A stretch of DNA of 64,000 bases from CAVSKL01 sp963728475 [NCBI: Candidatus Eiseniibacteriota bacterium] (GCA_963728475.1 CAVSKL010000001.1:1302001-1366000), one strand, 5' to 3'; shown: positions 39,380 through 49,365, numbered from the stretch's first letter. Numbers and translations are program-made. Notes: generated from the letters alone by a model not told the origin.

Positions 39380-41362
39380 ATGCCTCGAGGAAACGGACGC
39401 CGCACGTTGACGGTGGAGGATCTCTGGGCGATTCCCAGGGTCGGCGCCCCCGCCGCCTCGGCCGACGGCACGGTGGTGGTGGTGCCGGTGACCACCTACG
39501 ACATGGAGACCAACGAGTCCCGGACCCGCCTCTGGCGCGTGGAACCCGGCCGCGACCCCCGGCCGCTCACCGGGGAGGACGGTTCCGCCGGCGATCCGGC
39601 GGTGAGCCCCGACGGAACCCGTCTCGCCTTCGTCCGCAAGGACGGCAAGGGGAAGATGCAGCTCGCGGTGCTCCGGCTGGACGGCGGCGAGGCCGAGACC
39701 CTGACCGACTTCCCGCTGGGGGTTGCCGATCCCCGGTGGTTCCCCGACGGGCGGCGGATCGCCTTCCTGGGTTTCGTGCTTGCCGGCGCCCCCACTCCCG
39801 ACGGCACCCGCAAGCTCCTCGAGGAGCGCGAGAAGGAGCCGGTGAAGGCCCACGTGACCGAGGACCGGATCTACCGCTTCTGGGACGGCTGGCTCACCGA
39901 CGGCGAGGTGCCGCACATCTTCACCCTGGAGCCCGCCACCGGGAAGCTCACCGACCTCATCCCGGACTCGCGCATGTGGTTCGAGCCCATGGACCCCAAG
40001 GGGAGCTACGACATCTCGCCGGACGGGACCGAGGTCGCGTTCAGCGCCGACCGGAGCGATCCGCCGCACTCGCCCACCGACTGGGACGTCTTCACGGTGA
40101 GCGCGGAGGGGGGCGAGGTCCGGAACCTTACCCGCCAGAATCCGGCCGACGACATCCGCCCCCGCTACAGCCCCGACGGGAAGGCCATTCTCTACGGCAT
40201 GCAACGGCGGCAGGACTTCTACGCCGACCGGCACCGGCTGGCGGTGTACGATCGCTCCACCGGGACCCACCGCGTCCTCACCGAGGCCTGGGATTACTCC
40301 GCCTCCGGCTGGGAGTTCTTCCCCGACGGACGGGTGGTGCTGGACGCGGAGGAGGACGGGCGGACCGCGATCTTCACCACCGTGCTCGAGGAGAAGACGC
40401 CGGTGCGCCTGCGGGTGGGGGGGAGCTACTCCGGCCTCAGCCCCCTGGCCGACGGGAGCGTGCTCGCGGCGCGGCACGACGTGTCGAGACCGCCGGAGCT
40501 CTACCGGATCGCCGCCGACGGCAAATCCGAGGCCGCCATCACCCGGTTCACCCACGACGCGATGGAGGGGATCGACCTGGGCGAGGTGAGCGACTTCCAC
40601 TACCCCGGCTCCGAGGATCGCGAGATCCAGTCCTTGCTGGTGCTCCCCCCCGGCTTCGACCCGGCGCGGAAGTACCCGCTGGTGCTGGTGCTCCACGGCG
40701 GCCCCCACGGCACCAGCGCCGACGGTTTCCATTTCCGGTGGAACCTGCACCTGTTCGCCGCCCCCGGATACGTGGTGCTGGCTCCCAACTTTCACGGCTC
40801 CACCGGGCGGGGCCAGGACTTCGCGGCCTCCATCCACGGCGGGTGGGGGGACAAGCCCTACTTCGATTCCATGGCCGCGGTGGACGCGATCCTCACCGGG
40901 GGTTACGTGGACGAAAAGCGGATGGCCGCGGTGGGGGGCTCCTACGGCGGCTACCTGGTGAGCTGGATCGCGGGGCAGACCGGCCGCTTCGCCTGCATCG
41001 TGAACCACGCCGGAGTTTCCGACACCCTGGCCCAGTTCGCCTCCGACGTCACCTTCGGGCGCGAGACCTCCCTCGGCGGCAATCCCTGGGAGGGGCTGGA
41101 GGCCATCGACCGCATGAACCCGATCCGCTTCGCGGGGGGATTCAAGACCCCCATGCTGGTGGTGCATGGGGAGCGGGATTTCCGGGTCCCGGTGACCCAG
41201 GGGCTGGCCCTCTACAACATCCTCAAGGCCAAGGGGGTGCCGGCCCGGCTGGTCTACTTCCCCGACGAGAACCACTGGGTGCTCAAGCCCCGCAACGCCC
41301 GCCTCTGGTACGGGGAGTTCCACGGCTGGCTCCGCCGCTGGTTCGAGGCCGCGGGGGCCTGA
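39380..41362 (+). CDS. S9-family prolyl oligopeptidase/acylaminoacyl-peptidase-like
   Basis: A 660-residue cytoplasmic peptidase with no signal peptide. ATG 39380 follows GGGAGGAT. The N-terminal two thirds form a beta-propeller of repeated strands (DPAVSPDGTRLAFVRKDGKG; DIRPRYSPDGKAILYGMQRR). The C-terminal alpha/beta-hydrolase domain has YPLVLVLHGGPHGTSADGFH, the nucleophile in AAVGGSYGGYLVSWIAGQTG near residue 520, Asp in LVVHGERDFRVPVTQG and His in YFPDENHWVLKP. It should cleave short peptides, perhaps acyl-amino-acid peptides. It is monocistronic as far as can be seen and convergent with the T-W-G tail gene. A 6-bp hairpin (41364-41379) follows the stop. Confidence 0.93.
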   Translation: MPRGNGRRTLTVEDLWAIPRVGAPAASADGTVVVVPVTTYDMETNESRTRLWRVEPGRDPRPLTGEDGSAGDPAVSPDGTRLAFVRKDGKGKMQLAVLRLDGGEAETLTDFPLGVADPRWFPDGRRIAFLGFVLAGAPTPDGTRKLLEEREKEPVKAHVTEDRIYRFWDGWLTDGEVPHIFTLEPATGKLTDLIPDSRMWFEPMDPKGSYDISPDGTEVAFSADRSDPPHSPTDWDVFTVSAEGGEVRNLTRQNPADDIRPRYSPDGKAILYGMQRRQDFYADRHRLAVYDRSTGTHRVLTEAWDYSASGWEFFPDGRVVLDAEEDGRTAIFTTVLEEKTPVRLRVGGSYSGLSPLADGSVLAARHDVSRPPELYRIAADGKSEAAITRFTHDAMEGIDLGEVSDFHYPGSEDREIQSLLVLPPGFDPARKYPLVLVLHGGPHGTSADGFHFRWNLHLFAAPGYVVLAPNFHGSTGRGQDFAASIHGGWGDKPYFDSMAAVDAILTGGYVDEKRMAAVGGSYGGYLVSWIAGQTGRFACIVNHAGVSDTLAQFASDVTFGRETSLGGNPWEGLEAIDRMNPIRFAGGFKTPMLVVHGERDFRVPVTQGLALYNILKAKGVPARLVYFPDENHWVLKPRNARLWYGEFHGWLRRWFEAAGA

Positions 41363-41432
41363 GCCCGGGACGGCCCGGGGCCTCGGGCGGATGCGGGACG
41401 CCGCCGGGCCGCCGCGGCCCCGCGAACGCCGG

Positions 41433-42137
41433 CTACTCGTACCCGCGCTTGATCCGCCCCCAGGTGGTGGGCTTCACCGGGTCGCCGGGGTAGCAAGCGT
41501 TGTAGCCGCTCTCGCAGAACCCGGCCGAGCCCAGATGCGACGGGAAGGAGTCGGTGATGTCGTCTTCGGCGATGTCGCACCCCGCCACCTTGGCGCGTCC
41601 CGAGACCGCCCGCGGCGTGATGTCCAGCCGGTCGGGGGAGTAAAAGGTCACGTCCAGCATCCCCCCGATCGCCATCACCGTGTTGGGCACGTAGGGGAGG
41701 GCGTCGGTGATCTGGCAGTTGGTGTCGTAGACCCAGACGATGACGTTGCCGGAGCCGTCGGCGGGCCAGGTGGGCTGGCCGTCGCTCCCGCCGCTGGCGA
41801 AGTCGAGGTCCGCGCACAGGGTCCAGCCGTCGACGTCGATCCCGCTCCCGGCGGCCCCGTCGTAGCCGATCCCCAGCTCCATTCCCGCGATCCCGGTGGA
41901 GTCGGAGCCGTTGCACACGAGGATCCACACCCCGAAACGTTCCCCGGCGGCGGGGCACAGGTCGGTGACCATGTAAGCGGAGTGCAGGTCGGGGGTGTTG
42001 CCGCAGACATTCTGGGTCACAATGGGAGTGACGTGGACGGAGATGTCGGCCTGGGCGTTGTCACCGGCGGCCCCGGCGGGCCGGGCCGCCGCTCCGGAAA
42101 CGACGAGGACGGCGCCGAGGGCGCAGACGATCCGCAT
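41433..42137 (-). CDS. Secreted protein with T-W-G-R-I-K-x-x-Y tail
   Basis: A 234-residue exported protein. ATG 42137 follows GGAGG and starts the signal peptide MRIVCALGAVLVVSGAAARP, cleaved near AGAAG. The mature domain has six or more cysteines probably in disulphides (VCGNTPDLHSAYMVTDLCPA; WILVCNGSDS; DTNCQITDALPYV) and reads as a beta-sandwich with text such as GMELGIGYDGAAGSGIDVDG, cohesin-like in appearance. It ends GDPVKPTTWGRIKRGYE, the intact tail shared with the proteins at 17558-18148 and 27166-27674. No neighbour is co-directional. Function unknown; surface location inferred. Confidence 0.82.
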   Translation of the reverse strand: MRIVCALGAVLVVSGAAARPAGAAGDNAQADISVHVTPIVTQNVCGNTPDLHSAYMVTDLCPAAGERFGVWILVCNGSDSTGIAGMELGIGYDGAAGSGIDVDGWTLCADLDFASGGSDGQPTWPADGSGNVIVWVYDTNCQITDALPYVPNTVMAIGGMLDVTFYSPDRLDITPRAVSGRAKVAGCDIAEDDITDSFPSHLGSAGFCESGYNACYPGDPVKPTTWGRIKRGYE

Positions 42138-42373
42138 GGCAACCTCCGGGGTGGGGGATGCGCCTGGGGGACGCCCGCTCATTGTACCGGACCGGGGCCC
42201 TTTGGCGCGGGTCCCGGGGACCCTCCCCGCCGCCGGCGCCCGGAACGGAATCGGCTTCCGGGGCCGGGACCCCAGAAGAGGACTCTCCGCTTCGACGGGG
42301 CCCCGGGTGCCCCCGGCCGCCCGGGGCCAGGCCGGATCCGCGGCCCCGGACCTGCCCGCGAAAGGATGCTTGC

Positions 42374-43251
42374 GTGAACCTCGGGGCGGCGGCGGTGGCG
42401 GCGGCGGGGATCCTGGTGGGGGGCCCCGTCCTCGCCGCGGCGGTGATCGCGTGGCGGAGCTTCGACCCGCCGCGCCGGCGCGGCGAGCGCCCCGCCGGTC
42501 TCGACCCCGGGTCCATCGAGGACGCCGAGTTCACCGCCCGCGACGGCCTCACCCTCCGCGGCTGGATCGTCCGCCCCGCCGGCGCCCCCCGCGGAGTGGT
42601 GATCCTGGTTCACGGTTGGGGGAGCAACGCCGAGCACATGCTCCGCTGGTCGGCGTTCCTGTCCGAGGCCGGCTGGGCATCGGTCGCCTTCGATGGGCGC
42701 GGGCACGGGCGGAGCGACGGCGGCGGCTTCGTGACCCTGCCCCGGCTCGCCGCCGACCTCGCCGCGGTGCGAGACCGGACCGGAGCGCGCCCGGAGTTCG
42801 CCGGGCTCCCGGTGTGCGTGCTCGGCCACTCCATGGGGGGCGCGGCGGCGCTCCTGGCTTTGGTCCGGGGCATGGAGGCCCGGGCCGCGATCGTCTCCAG
42901 CGCGTTCGCGCGGGTGGAGACCCTCACCGACTACGTGCTCCGCCGCCGGTTCCTCCCCCCCGCCTCTTCGGACCGGTGGTGCGGGCGGTCTGGGGCCTGC
43001 GCCTGGGCCGGGAGCTGGAGACGAGCGAACCCGAGAACACCGTCGGCGCGGTGCGGACGCCGCTCCTCCTTACCCACGGCTCCGGGGACGCGGTCATCCC
43101 GGGTTCCGAGATGGAGCGCCTGGTCCGCGCCGCCGGCCCCGGGGTCCGGGTGGTGGAGGTGGCGGGAGCCGGGCATTCGGACCTCGCCGGCTTTGCGGCG
43201 TACCGGGAGGCGGTGGTGCGGTTTTTGGAGGATCGCGCCGGCCGGCCTTGA
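42374..43251 (+). CDS. Alpha/beta hydrolase, frameshifted in a C7 tract
   Basis: The gene starts at GTG 42374 (AAAGGA site) with an N-terminal hydrophobic anchor (AAAVAAAGILVGGPVLAAAV). The hydrolase fold follows: LRGWIVRPAGAPRGVVILVH, GWGSNAEHMLRWS, FDGRGHGRSDGGGF and the nucleophile elbow VCVLGHSMGGAAALLALVRG. After RRRFLPP the homology moves to another frame (RLFGPVVRAVWGLRLGRELE), which holds the acid GSGDAVIPGSEM and the catalytic His AGHSDLAGFAAYREAVVRF. The switch lies in a run of seven C (42955-42961); one added base restores about 292 residues. All three catalytic residues survive across the break, so a sequencing or slippage event is likely. Substrate unknown. Confidence 0.82.
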
Positions 43252-43307
43252 GCCTGATCCCCGAATTGATTACAATGAGCGTCGTTGCGGGCGTATCCAG
43301 GAGGTCC

Positions 43308-44381
43308 ATGACCCGACTTCGGGAAGCCTCGAACGTCTCCCCGCGGCGGCGCGCTCCCGATCGCCGCTCCCCCCCCGGCCGCCGGTTCCTCCCGGGAGCC
43401 GTCCTTGCGGTGGCGCTCGCCCTGTGCGCTCCGCCCGCCTCCTTCGCCGCCCCTTCCGCCTCCTCTTCCGCCCGGCCCGACACCGTTCGCCTGGCCACCG
43501 GCTCGGTGGGCGGCACCTTCCTTCCGGTGGGCCTGGAGCTGGCCGCGTGGTGGGAAAGGACCGTCCCCAACGTCGCGGTGGTGGTCGAGACCACCGCCGG
43601 CTCGGTGGAGAACCTGGACCGTCTCACCCGCGGCGAGGCCGACTTGGCCATCGTGGGGGGGAGCCCGTTCCGCGAGGTCCTGAAGGGCTGGGGGAACTTC
43701 GCCGACGAGGCGCAGGCCATCTGTACCGTCGGCACCCTCTACGAGGACGCCGAGCAGTTCGTGGTCCGCAAGTCGCTGGTGCGGGCGGGAAACCTCCTCG
43801 ACCTCAGCGGCCTCGTGATGTATCCCGGACCCCACCAGAGCGGCGGTGAGGTCGACACCCGCCGCATTCTCACCGCGCTCGGGATCGAGCCCCAGTTCGT
43901 CTACGTGGAGGACCGCGACAAGGGCTACACCGCGGCCGCCCAGGCCCTGGCGCGAGGCGACTTCGACGCCGCCACCTTCTCCGGCGGGGTGCCCATCGCC
44001 GCGGTGACCCAGCTCTTCCGCGAACACCCCGGCGAGTACTGCATCCTCCCGTTCTCCCGGCACATGCTGAGCCGGCTTCAGTTCTACGAGAAGGGATTCG
44101 ACGGGGTGGTCATCCGCGCGGGAAGCTACCCCGGGCTCGACCGCGACCTGCGGAGCGTGGGCGGACCGAACCTCCTGGTGGCCCGGCCCCGGCTCGACCC
44201 CGCGGTGCTGGCCGCGCTCGACCGGGCGCTACGGAAGGGGATCGCGACTCCGGGCGCCGGCCTCCGCGGGCCGGAGGCCCACCCGGTGCTTCAGGTCCTG
44301 GACCCCGCCCGCTGGAACGCGCTTTCGATGGGGAAGCGCTGTCCCTGCCTCGAGGGCGCGGATCTCACCGGCTCGCCGTGA
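43308..44381 (+). CDS. TAXI-family TRAP-type solute-binding protein
   Basis: A periplasmic binding protein of about 357 residues. After a basic leader and signal segment (FLPGAVLAVALALCAPPASFA) comes the TAXI core: VRLATGSVGGTFLPVGLELA, VVVETTAGSVENLDRLTRGE, ADLAIVGGSPFREVLKG, and the later DFDAATFSGGVPIAAVTQLF. TAXI proteins deliver substrates such as glutamate or other carboxylates to fused DctQM permeases. No permease gene is visible here, so it is an orphan in this window. ATG 43308 follows AGGAGG at a short 3-base spacing; ATG 43275 is the alternative. Its stop overlaps the Nudix start by 4 bases (GTGA). Confidence 0.85.
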   Translation: MTRLREASNVSPRRRAPDRRSPPGRRFLPGAVLAVALALCAPPASFAAPSASSSARPDTVRLATGSVGGTFLPVGLELAAWWERTVPNVAVVVETTAGSVENLDRLTRGEADLAIVGGSPFREVLKGWGNFADEAQAICTVGTLYEDAEQFVVRKSLVRAGNLLDLSGLVMYPGPHQSGGEVDTRRILTALGIEPQFVYVEDRDKGYTAAAQALARGDFDAATFSGGVPIAAVTQLFREHPGEYCILPFSRHMLSRLQFYEKGFDGVVIRAGSYPGLDRDLRSVGGPNLLVARPRLDPAVLAALDRALRKGIATPGAGLRGPEAHPVLQVLDPARWNALSMGKRCPCLEGADLTGSP

Positions 44382-44791
44382 GCGGTCCCAAGGGCGACCG
44401 CGCCTGCGTGCTGGTGGTCCGGGACGGCCGGCTCCTCCTCATGCGCCGCCGCCGGCAAGGCCGGTCCTACGACGCGATCCCGGGAGGAACGGTGGAGCCG
44501 GGGGAGCGATTCGAGGACACCGCGATGCGCGAGATCCGTGAGGAGACCGGGCTCGAGGTCCGGCTGTCGCCTCCGGTCCTGGAGCTGGGGAACCAGGGCC
44601 GGCGCGAGGTCTACTTCGACGCGGTCGAGGCGCGGGGCGAGCCGGTGCTGGGCGGGCCCGAGGCGCTCCGGAACTCGCCCGAAGACTTCTACGCCCTGGA
44701 ATGGGTGCCGGTGGACGCGCTCGGCCGGCGCCCGATCCTTCCCGAACCGCTCCGGCGCTGGCTGGCCGAACGGGACTGGCCGGGGGTCTGA
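44378..44791 (+). CDS. Nudix hydrolase
   Basis: A 137-residue enzyme with an intact Nudix box, GGTVEPGERFEDTAMREIRE followed by ETGLEV (Gx5Ex7REUxEExGU). Before it comes ACVLVVRDGRLLLMRRRRQG, so it resembles small MutT/ADP-ribose-type pyrophosphohydrolases. The GTG start overlaps the TAXI stop by 4 bases, giving translational coupling. The last codons and stop (PGV, TGA) lie in the first unit of a degenerate tandem repeat that continues downstream. Confidence 0.9.
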   Translation: MSGPKGDRACVLVVRDGRLLLMRRRRQGRSYDAIPGGTVEPGERFEDTAMREIREETGLEVRLSPPVLELGNQGRREVYFDAVEARGEPVLGGPEALRNSPEDFYALEWVPVDALGRRPILPEPLRRWLAERDWPGV

Positions 44792-44920
44792 AGGGTCCTA
44801 CCCCCGGACGAGCGGGACCGGCCGGCGGTCTGAAGGGCCAGAAGGGTCCGAAGTCCGGACGAGCGGGACCGGCCGGCGGTCTGAAGGGTCCGAATGGTCC
44901 GAAGGGTCCGAGGCCCGGCC
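44769..44920. repeat. Tandem repeat array beginning at the Nudix stop codon
   Basis: A 34-base segment occurs identically at 44804-44837 and 44855-44888 (period 51), containing GGACCGGCCGGCGGTCTGAA. A degenerate copy at 44769-44797 is the 3' end of the Nudix gene itself, including its stop (GGTCTGAAGGGTCC). Shorter GAAGGGTCCGAATGGTCC-type repeats follow to about 44920, just before the Rho-like gene. Confidence 0.8.
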
Positions 44921-44927
44921 GGTAGGC

Positions 44928-46304
44928 TCAGTCCAGCCCGGCCAGGCTGGCCAGAAGCTCCTCGTTGGTCTTGTGCCGCTGCATGAGCTTCAGGATGCCG
45001 AGCATGGCCTGGTCCGCGGGGTAGGAAGCGGCCAGGCGGCGGAGCTTGTGGAGCCGGCTCACCTGGTCGTCCGGATAGAGCTTCTCCTCTTTCCGGGTCC
45101 CGCTTTTCCCGACGTCCACCGAGGGGAAGATCCGCTTCTCGAAGAGATCCCGGGAGAGCACGAGCTCGGTGTTCCCGGTCCCCTTGAACTCCTGGAAAAT
45201 AACCTCGTCCATCCGGGATCCGGTCTCGACCAGGGCGGTGCCGAGGATGGTGAGGCTCCCCCCGTCCTCGATCTTCCGCGCCGCGCCGAAGATCTGGCGC
45301 GGCGCCAGCATGGTGGCCGCGTCCAGGCCGCCGGACAGCGTCCGCCCCGAGTTGCCCTGGACCGTGTTGTAGGCGCGGGCGAGCCGGGTGATGGAGTCGA
45401 GGAGCAGCACCACGTCGCCCCCCTCGAGCACCGGCGGCACGATGGTGTTGACGCACTCCTCGGTGATCTGGATGTGGTCCCGTGCGGACATGTCGCTGGA
45501 GGCGGCGTAGACGGTGGCGTGGGTGCTTCGCCGGAAGTGGGTGACCTCCTCCGGCCGCTCGTCCACGAGCAGCGCGAACACCTGCACCTCGGGGTGGTTG
45601 ATGTGAAGCGCCTCGGCGGTCTGGATGAGAAGCGTGGTCTTGCCCGCCTTGGGGGGCGACACGATCAGCGCGCGCTGGCCGCGCCCGATGGGGGCGATGA
45701 GATCCATGACCCGCATCGACACCTGGTCGGGAGTGGTCTCGAGCTGGTAACGCTGGTGGGGATCGATGGAGATCTGCTGCTGGAGGAGCTTGAGGACCTC
45801 AAGCCCCTTGGGGCGCTCCGGACCGGGGCGGTTGCCCTGGTTCATGGGACGCCGGCGGCGCTCCTGGGGAAGGCGCCGGTTGCCCTGGTTCTCGGCGGCC
45901 TGCATACGGGAGGCGGTGGCGTCGCGGATGCCTTCCCGTGCCGGCCCCCCCGGCCGGCGGCGGCGCCTTGGCGCGTCGCCTCCGCGGCCGTTCTGACCTC
46001 CTTCGCGGCGCGTCCCGTCCGAGGCCTCGGGGCCGGAGCGCCGGCGCCGTCGGACGCGCTGCTGCTGCTGTCCTTCGCCGGACCCCTCGGCGTGCGGTGC
46101 GCGCTCTCCTTCTCCCCCTCCGGGACGCCGGTCGCGGGGCCGGTGCACGGGGCGGCCGGTGCGTGCGGACTCCGAGGATTCCGGCGCGCCCTCTTCGTTC
46201 GCCGTCCGCGGGGGATCGTTGGTCTCAGCGTCCGGGCGGACGCGGCGGCGGCGCAGGCGGCGGGGCCGCCGCGACTCTCTGTCTTCGAACATCGTCTCAC
46301 TCAT
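44928..46304 (-). CDS. Rho-like ATPase lacking the usual RNA-binding (OB/cold-shock) domain
   Basis: A 458-residue protein whose C-terminal about 270 residues are clearly Rho: [20 protein letters not shown], Walker [10 protein letters not shown] near residue 216, [40 protein letters not shown], the Q-loop region [20 protein letters not shown] and the R-loop region [20 protein letters not shown]. Normal Rho has before this an OB/cold-shock domain with a GFGFLR-type strand. Here residues 1 to about 155 are disordered and Arg-rich ([27 protein letters not shown]), then [20 protein letters not shown]. The start MSETMFED at 46304 has AAAGGA very close; ATG 46292 is an alternative. It may terminate transcription using the basic tail, or be a specialised paralogue. 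Confidence 0.85.
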   Translation of the reverse strand: MSETMFEDRESRRPRRLRRRRVRPDAETNDPPRTANEEGAPESSESARTGRPVHRPRDRRPGGGEGERAPHAEGSGEGQQQQRVRRRRRSGPEASDGTRREGGQNGRGGDAPRRRRRPGGPAREGIRDATASRMQAAENQGNRRLPQERRRRPMNQGNRPGPERPKGLEVLKLLQQQISIDPHQRYQLETTPDQVSMRVMDLIAPIGRGQRALIVSPPKAGKTTLLIQTAEALHINHPEVQVFALLVDERPEEVTHFRRSTHATVYAASSDMSARDHIQITEECVNTIVPPVLEGGDVVLLLDSITRLARAYNTVQGNSGRTLSGGLDAATMLAPRQIFGAARKIEDGGSLTILGTALVETGSRMDEVIFQEFKGTGNTELVLSRDLFEKRIFPSVDVGKSGTRKEEKLYPDDQVSRLHKLRRLAASYPADQAMLGILKLMQRHKTNEELLASLAGLD

Positions 46305-46913
46305 CCTTTGTGGTTTTGAACGGGCCGCTCCGGAATCCCGGAAGCCCCCTCGGGGGGAGGACCCGGGCGCGACGGCCGGACCCTCGAAAGGGCCGCCGTG
46401 GCCGGAGGCGGGCTCGGCGCCCGACTCCGCCGGATGAACCGTGCCTTTGCGCAATGAATCGGTCGTACCGCAATCGGTCGTTCGCAGCGGGCTCGATAGC
46501 CCCATCCGAGGCCTCTCCATCGAGAGGCGCCCTCTCCAATACCCGCCCCGCACCACGTCTCGGAAACAGCTTCGGTGCGAGCGCCGGTCCGGGGGCGCGC
46601 CTGGCGGGCCCGGACCGTCTACCGGCTAAGATTGGTGCTGAAATCGGTGATCTTGTCGTTCCCTGACGCCGGCGACCCTCATGTCGAGCGCCGGCTCAAA
46701 GCGATTCACAAATGCCGGGAATCGAGATTAGGAGCCGGTTCGCGGGCTCCTGGGGGCCGGGTGTCGCCGAGCCTCTTCCGAGGGCCTGCCTCTTCCGGGA
46801 ACCTTGCCGGGGGGCCTCGAGGGGCCTCACGCCGGGAGTCGGTGACCGGGGGCGTCCGGTATCCGGGGCGACCGCTTCCAAGCCCTCCTTATCGGCGGCC
46901 GCCGGCGACCCCC
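46305..46913. other. About 610 bases without a convincing gene
   Basis: Lies upstream of the Rho-like gene and downstream of the CMD-like gene, both on the reverse strand. Open frames exist on both strands but have compositionally biased Arg/Gly/Pro translations and no ribosome sites. It may contain a long leader of the Rho-like gene. No tRNA or clear hairpin terminator was found. Confidence 0.4.
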
Positions 46914-47264
46914 TTAGGATGCACTTTCCGGGGCGGTTTCGTCCAGTAATTCGTGAGCTCTCCGGAGATGAGGGATCACGATCGACCCCCCCACCACCAG
47001 GCCCACGTCGAAGACCTCCATCATCTCGCTCCGGGTCACCCCCTCTTCCAGGGAGCGAAGGACATGGTAGGAGATGCAGTCGTCGCACCTCAGGACCAGC
47101 GACGCCACCAGCCCCAGCATTTCCTTGGTCTTGGCGTCGAGCGCCCCGGGACGATAGCACTGGCTGTCGAGGTTGAAAAATCGCTTGGTAACCAGGGTCC
47201 CCTCTTCGAGGATCCTGTCGTTCATACGCTCGCGGTAGGCCCGAAATTCCTCGGCTTTGCTCAC
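46914..47264 (-). CDS. Carboxymuconolactone-decarboxylase/AhpD-like protein
   Basis: A 116-residue helical protein with a GTG start (47264) behind GGAG. It contains DAKTKEMLGLVASLVLRCDD followed by CISYHVLRSLEEGVTRSEMM, the CxxC-xxxH signature of the CMD/AhpD family, where the cysteine pair acts as a thiol redox centre. The C terminus (DVGLVVGGSIVIPHLRRAHE) is typical. It starts 52 bases after the typA stop and is probably in that transcript. The family can work with peroxiredoxins, and a Sec-type peroxiredoxin lies 2 kb upstream on the same strand; any functional link is inference. Confidence 0.88.
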   Translation of the reverse strand: MSKAEEFRAYRERMNDRILEEGTLVTKRFFNLDSQCYRPGALDAKTKEMLGLVASLVLRCDDCISYHVLRSLEEGVTRSEMMEVFDVGLVVGGSIVIPHLRRAHELLDETAPESAS

Positions 47265-47316
47265 GACGTCTCCTTGCCCGGAGGGATCGGCCGGGACCGT
47301 GCCCGCGCGGCGCCGC

Positions 47317-49143
47317 TCAGGCCGTTTCCCGGCGGCGCACCGGGCGCTCCGAGGCCCGGAGCACGCGCTTGCGCAGACGGAGATTCTTGGGCGTCACCTC
47401 CAGCACCTCGTCCTCGGCGATGAACTCCAGGCATTGCTCGAGCGACATGACCCGCGGCGGCACCAGCTTGGTGGTGATCTCCGAGTTCGAGGCCCGCATG
47501 TTGGTCAACTTCTTTTCCTTGACGATGTTGACGTTGATGTCGTCCTCGCGGGAGTTCTCGCCCACGATCATCCCCTCGTAGACCGGGGTGGTGGGGGCGA
47601 GGAAGATCTCGCCCCGGGACTGCAGGTGCTCCACCGCGTACGCGGTCACCGTGCCCGGCCGGTCCGCGACCAGGGCCCCGGTGGTGCGGTGCGGGATCTC
47701 GCCCGCCCACGGCGCGAAGCCCACGAAGAGATGGTTCATGATCCCGGTGCCGCGGGTGTCGGTCAAGAACTCGCTGCGATAGCCGATGAGCCCCCGGGAG
47801 GGGATTTCGAACTCCATGCGCACCCGGCCGGTGCCGTGGTTCACCATCTTGGTCATCCGGCCCCGGCGCATGTTGAGCTTCTGGGTGACCGCCCCCACGT
47901 ACTCCTCGGGGGCGTCCACCACCACGTTCTCCATGGGTTCGTGGACCTTGCCATCCACCTCGTGGGTGATGACCTGGGGCTTGCCGACCCCCATCTCGTA
48001 GCCTTCGCGGCGCATGGTCTCGATGGTGATGGCGAGCTGGAGCTCGCCCCGTCCCGAAACCTTGAACGAGTCGGGGGTCTCGCCCGGCTCCATCCGGAGC
48101 GCCACGTTCCGCTCGACCTCGCGCTCCAGGCGGTCCCGGAGATGCCGGGAGGTGAGGTAATTCCCGTCCCGCCCGCTGAACGGCGAGTCGTTGACCAGGA
48201 ACATCATGGAAATGGTGGGCTCGTCCACGGTGATGGGGGGGAGCGGCATCGGGCGCTCGGGGTCGGAGATGGTCTCGCCGATGTCGATGTCGTCGAGCCC
48301 GGCCAGCGCGATCAGGTCCCCCACCGAGGCCTGGGGGATCTCGGAGCGCTTGAGCCCCTCGAACCCGAAGAGCTTGGTGATCTGGCCGCGGATCACGGTG
48401 CCGTCCCGGCGGCACACCGAGACCGTCTGGCGGGCGGCGATCCGCCCCTGCACCACCCGCCCGAACGCCACCCGTCCCAGGTAGTCGTCGTAGTCGTAGC
48501 TGGCGATCAGCACCTGGAGCGGTTCCTCGTCGTCGCCCGCCGGCGGGGGGATCACGTCGATGATGGTCTTGAACAGCGGCTCCAGGTTCTCCTGGGGCTC
48601 CTCCAGGCTCATCGCGCAGGTGCCGTCCCGGGCCACCGCGTAGACCACCGGGAAGTCGATCTGGTGCTCGTCGGCGTCGAGATCGATGAACAGGTCGTAG
48701 ATCTCGTCCAGCACCTCGGCCGGGCGGGCGTCCTTGCGGTCGATCTTGTTCACGACCACGATGGCGGGGAGCTTCAGCTCCAGCGCCTTGTGGAGCACGA
48801 ACCGGGTCTGGGGAAGCGGCCCCTCCGAGGCGTCGACCAGGAGCAGGACGCCGTCCACCAGCTTCAGGATCCGTTCCACCTCGCCCCCGAAGTCGGCGTG
48901 GCCGGGGGTATCGAGGATGTTGACCCGAACCCCTCCGTGGATGACGGAGGTGTTCTTGGCCATGATGGTGATCCCCTTCTCCCGCTCGAGGTCGATGGAG
49001 TCCATCACCCGCTCCGCGACCTCCTGGTTCTCGCGAAAGACGCCGCTCTGCCAGAGCATGGCGTCGACCAGGGTGGTCTTGCCGTGGTCGACGTGGGCCA
49101 CGATGGCGATGTTGCGAAGGTCGCTGCGCACGAGCGATGTCAT
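47317..49143 (-). CDS. typA: Translational GTPase TypA/BipA
   Basis: A 608-residue ribosome-associated GTPase of normal length. G motifs: [19 protein letters not shown] (G1), [20 protein letters not shown] (G3), [20 protein letters not shown] (G4). The EF-G-like domains II, III and V follow, and the family-specific C-terminal domain is visible (TYPA-type [40 protein letters not shown]). TypA aids 50S assembly and stress or cold growth. Start ATG 49143 with CCAGGT upstream. The CMD-like gene follows on the same strand. Confidence 0.97.
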   Translation of the reverse strand: MTSLVRSDLRNIAIVAHVDHGKTTLVDAMLWQSGVFRENQEVAERVMDSIDLEREKGITIMAKNTSVIHGGVRVNILDTPGHADFGGEVERILKLVDGVLLLVDASEGPLPQTRFVLHKALELKLPAIVVVNKIDRKDARPAEVLDEIYDLFIDLDADEHQIDFPVVYAVARDGTCAMSLEEPQENLEPLFKTIIDVIPPPAGDDEEPLQVLIASYDYDDYLGRVAFGRVVQGRIAARQTVSVCRRDGTVIRGQITKLFGFEGLKRSEIPQASVGDLIALAGLDDIDIGETISDPERPMPLPPITVDEPTISMMFLVNDSPFSGRDGNYLTSRHLRDRLEREVERNVALRMEPGETPDSFKVSGRGELQLAITIETMRREGYEMGVGKPQVITHEVDGKVHEPMENVVVDAPEEYVGAVTQKLNMRRGRMTKMVNHGTGRVRMEFEIPSRGLIGYRSEFLTDTRGTGIMNHLFVGFAPWAGEIPHRTTGALVADRPGTVTAYAVEHLQSRGEIFLAPTTPVYEGMIVGENSREDDINVNIVKEKKLTNMRASNSEITTKLVPPRVMSLEQCLEFIAEDEVLEVTPKNLRLRKRVLRASERPVRRRETA

Positions 49144-49258
49144 GGCGTACCTGGTTTCGAGAGAGGGGGGCTTCGGCGGGCGGGCTCGGGGCCGGCGCCC
49201 GGGCCGGGGCGGAATTCGCGTCCCGGCGGCGAACCGAAGCGAACGATCGGGAAGGCCG

Positions 49259-49275
49259 GACAGGCGGGGCCTGTC
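49259..49275 (-). promoter_or_regulatory. Short perfect hairpin in the typA leader region
   Basis: GACAGGC and GCCTGTC are exact complements around a 3-base loop, about 115 bases upstream of the typA start. It may be a leader structure, or a 3' hairpin of the peroxiredoxin transcript that ends at 49366 on the same strand. No T-run. Confidence 0.3.
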
Positions 49276-49365
49276 GATCCGAACGCAATAGGCTAGCAGG
49301 GCGGGGGCTGGGCTGCAAGCGAAACCGGAGCGGGCCGGGGGGCGGCGCCCACCCCCCGGCGGCGG

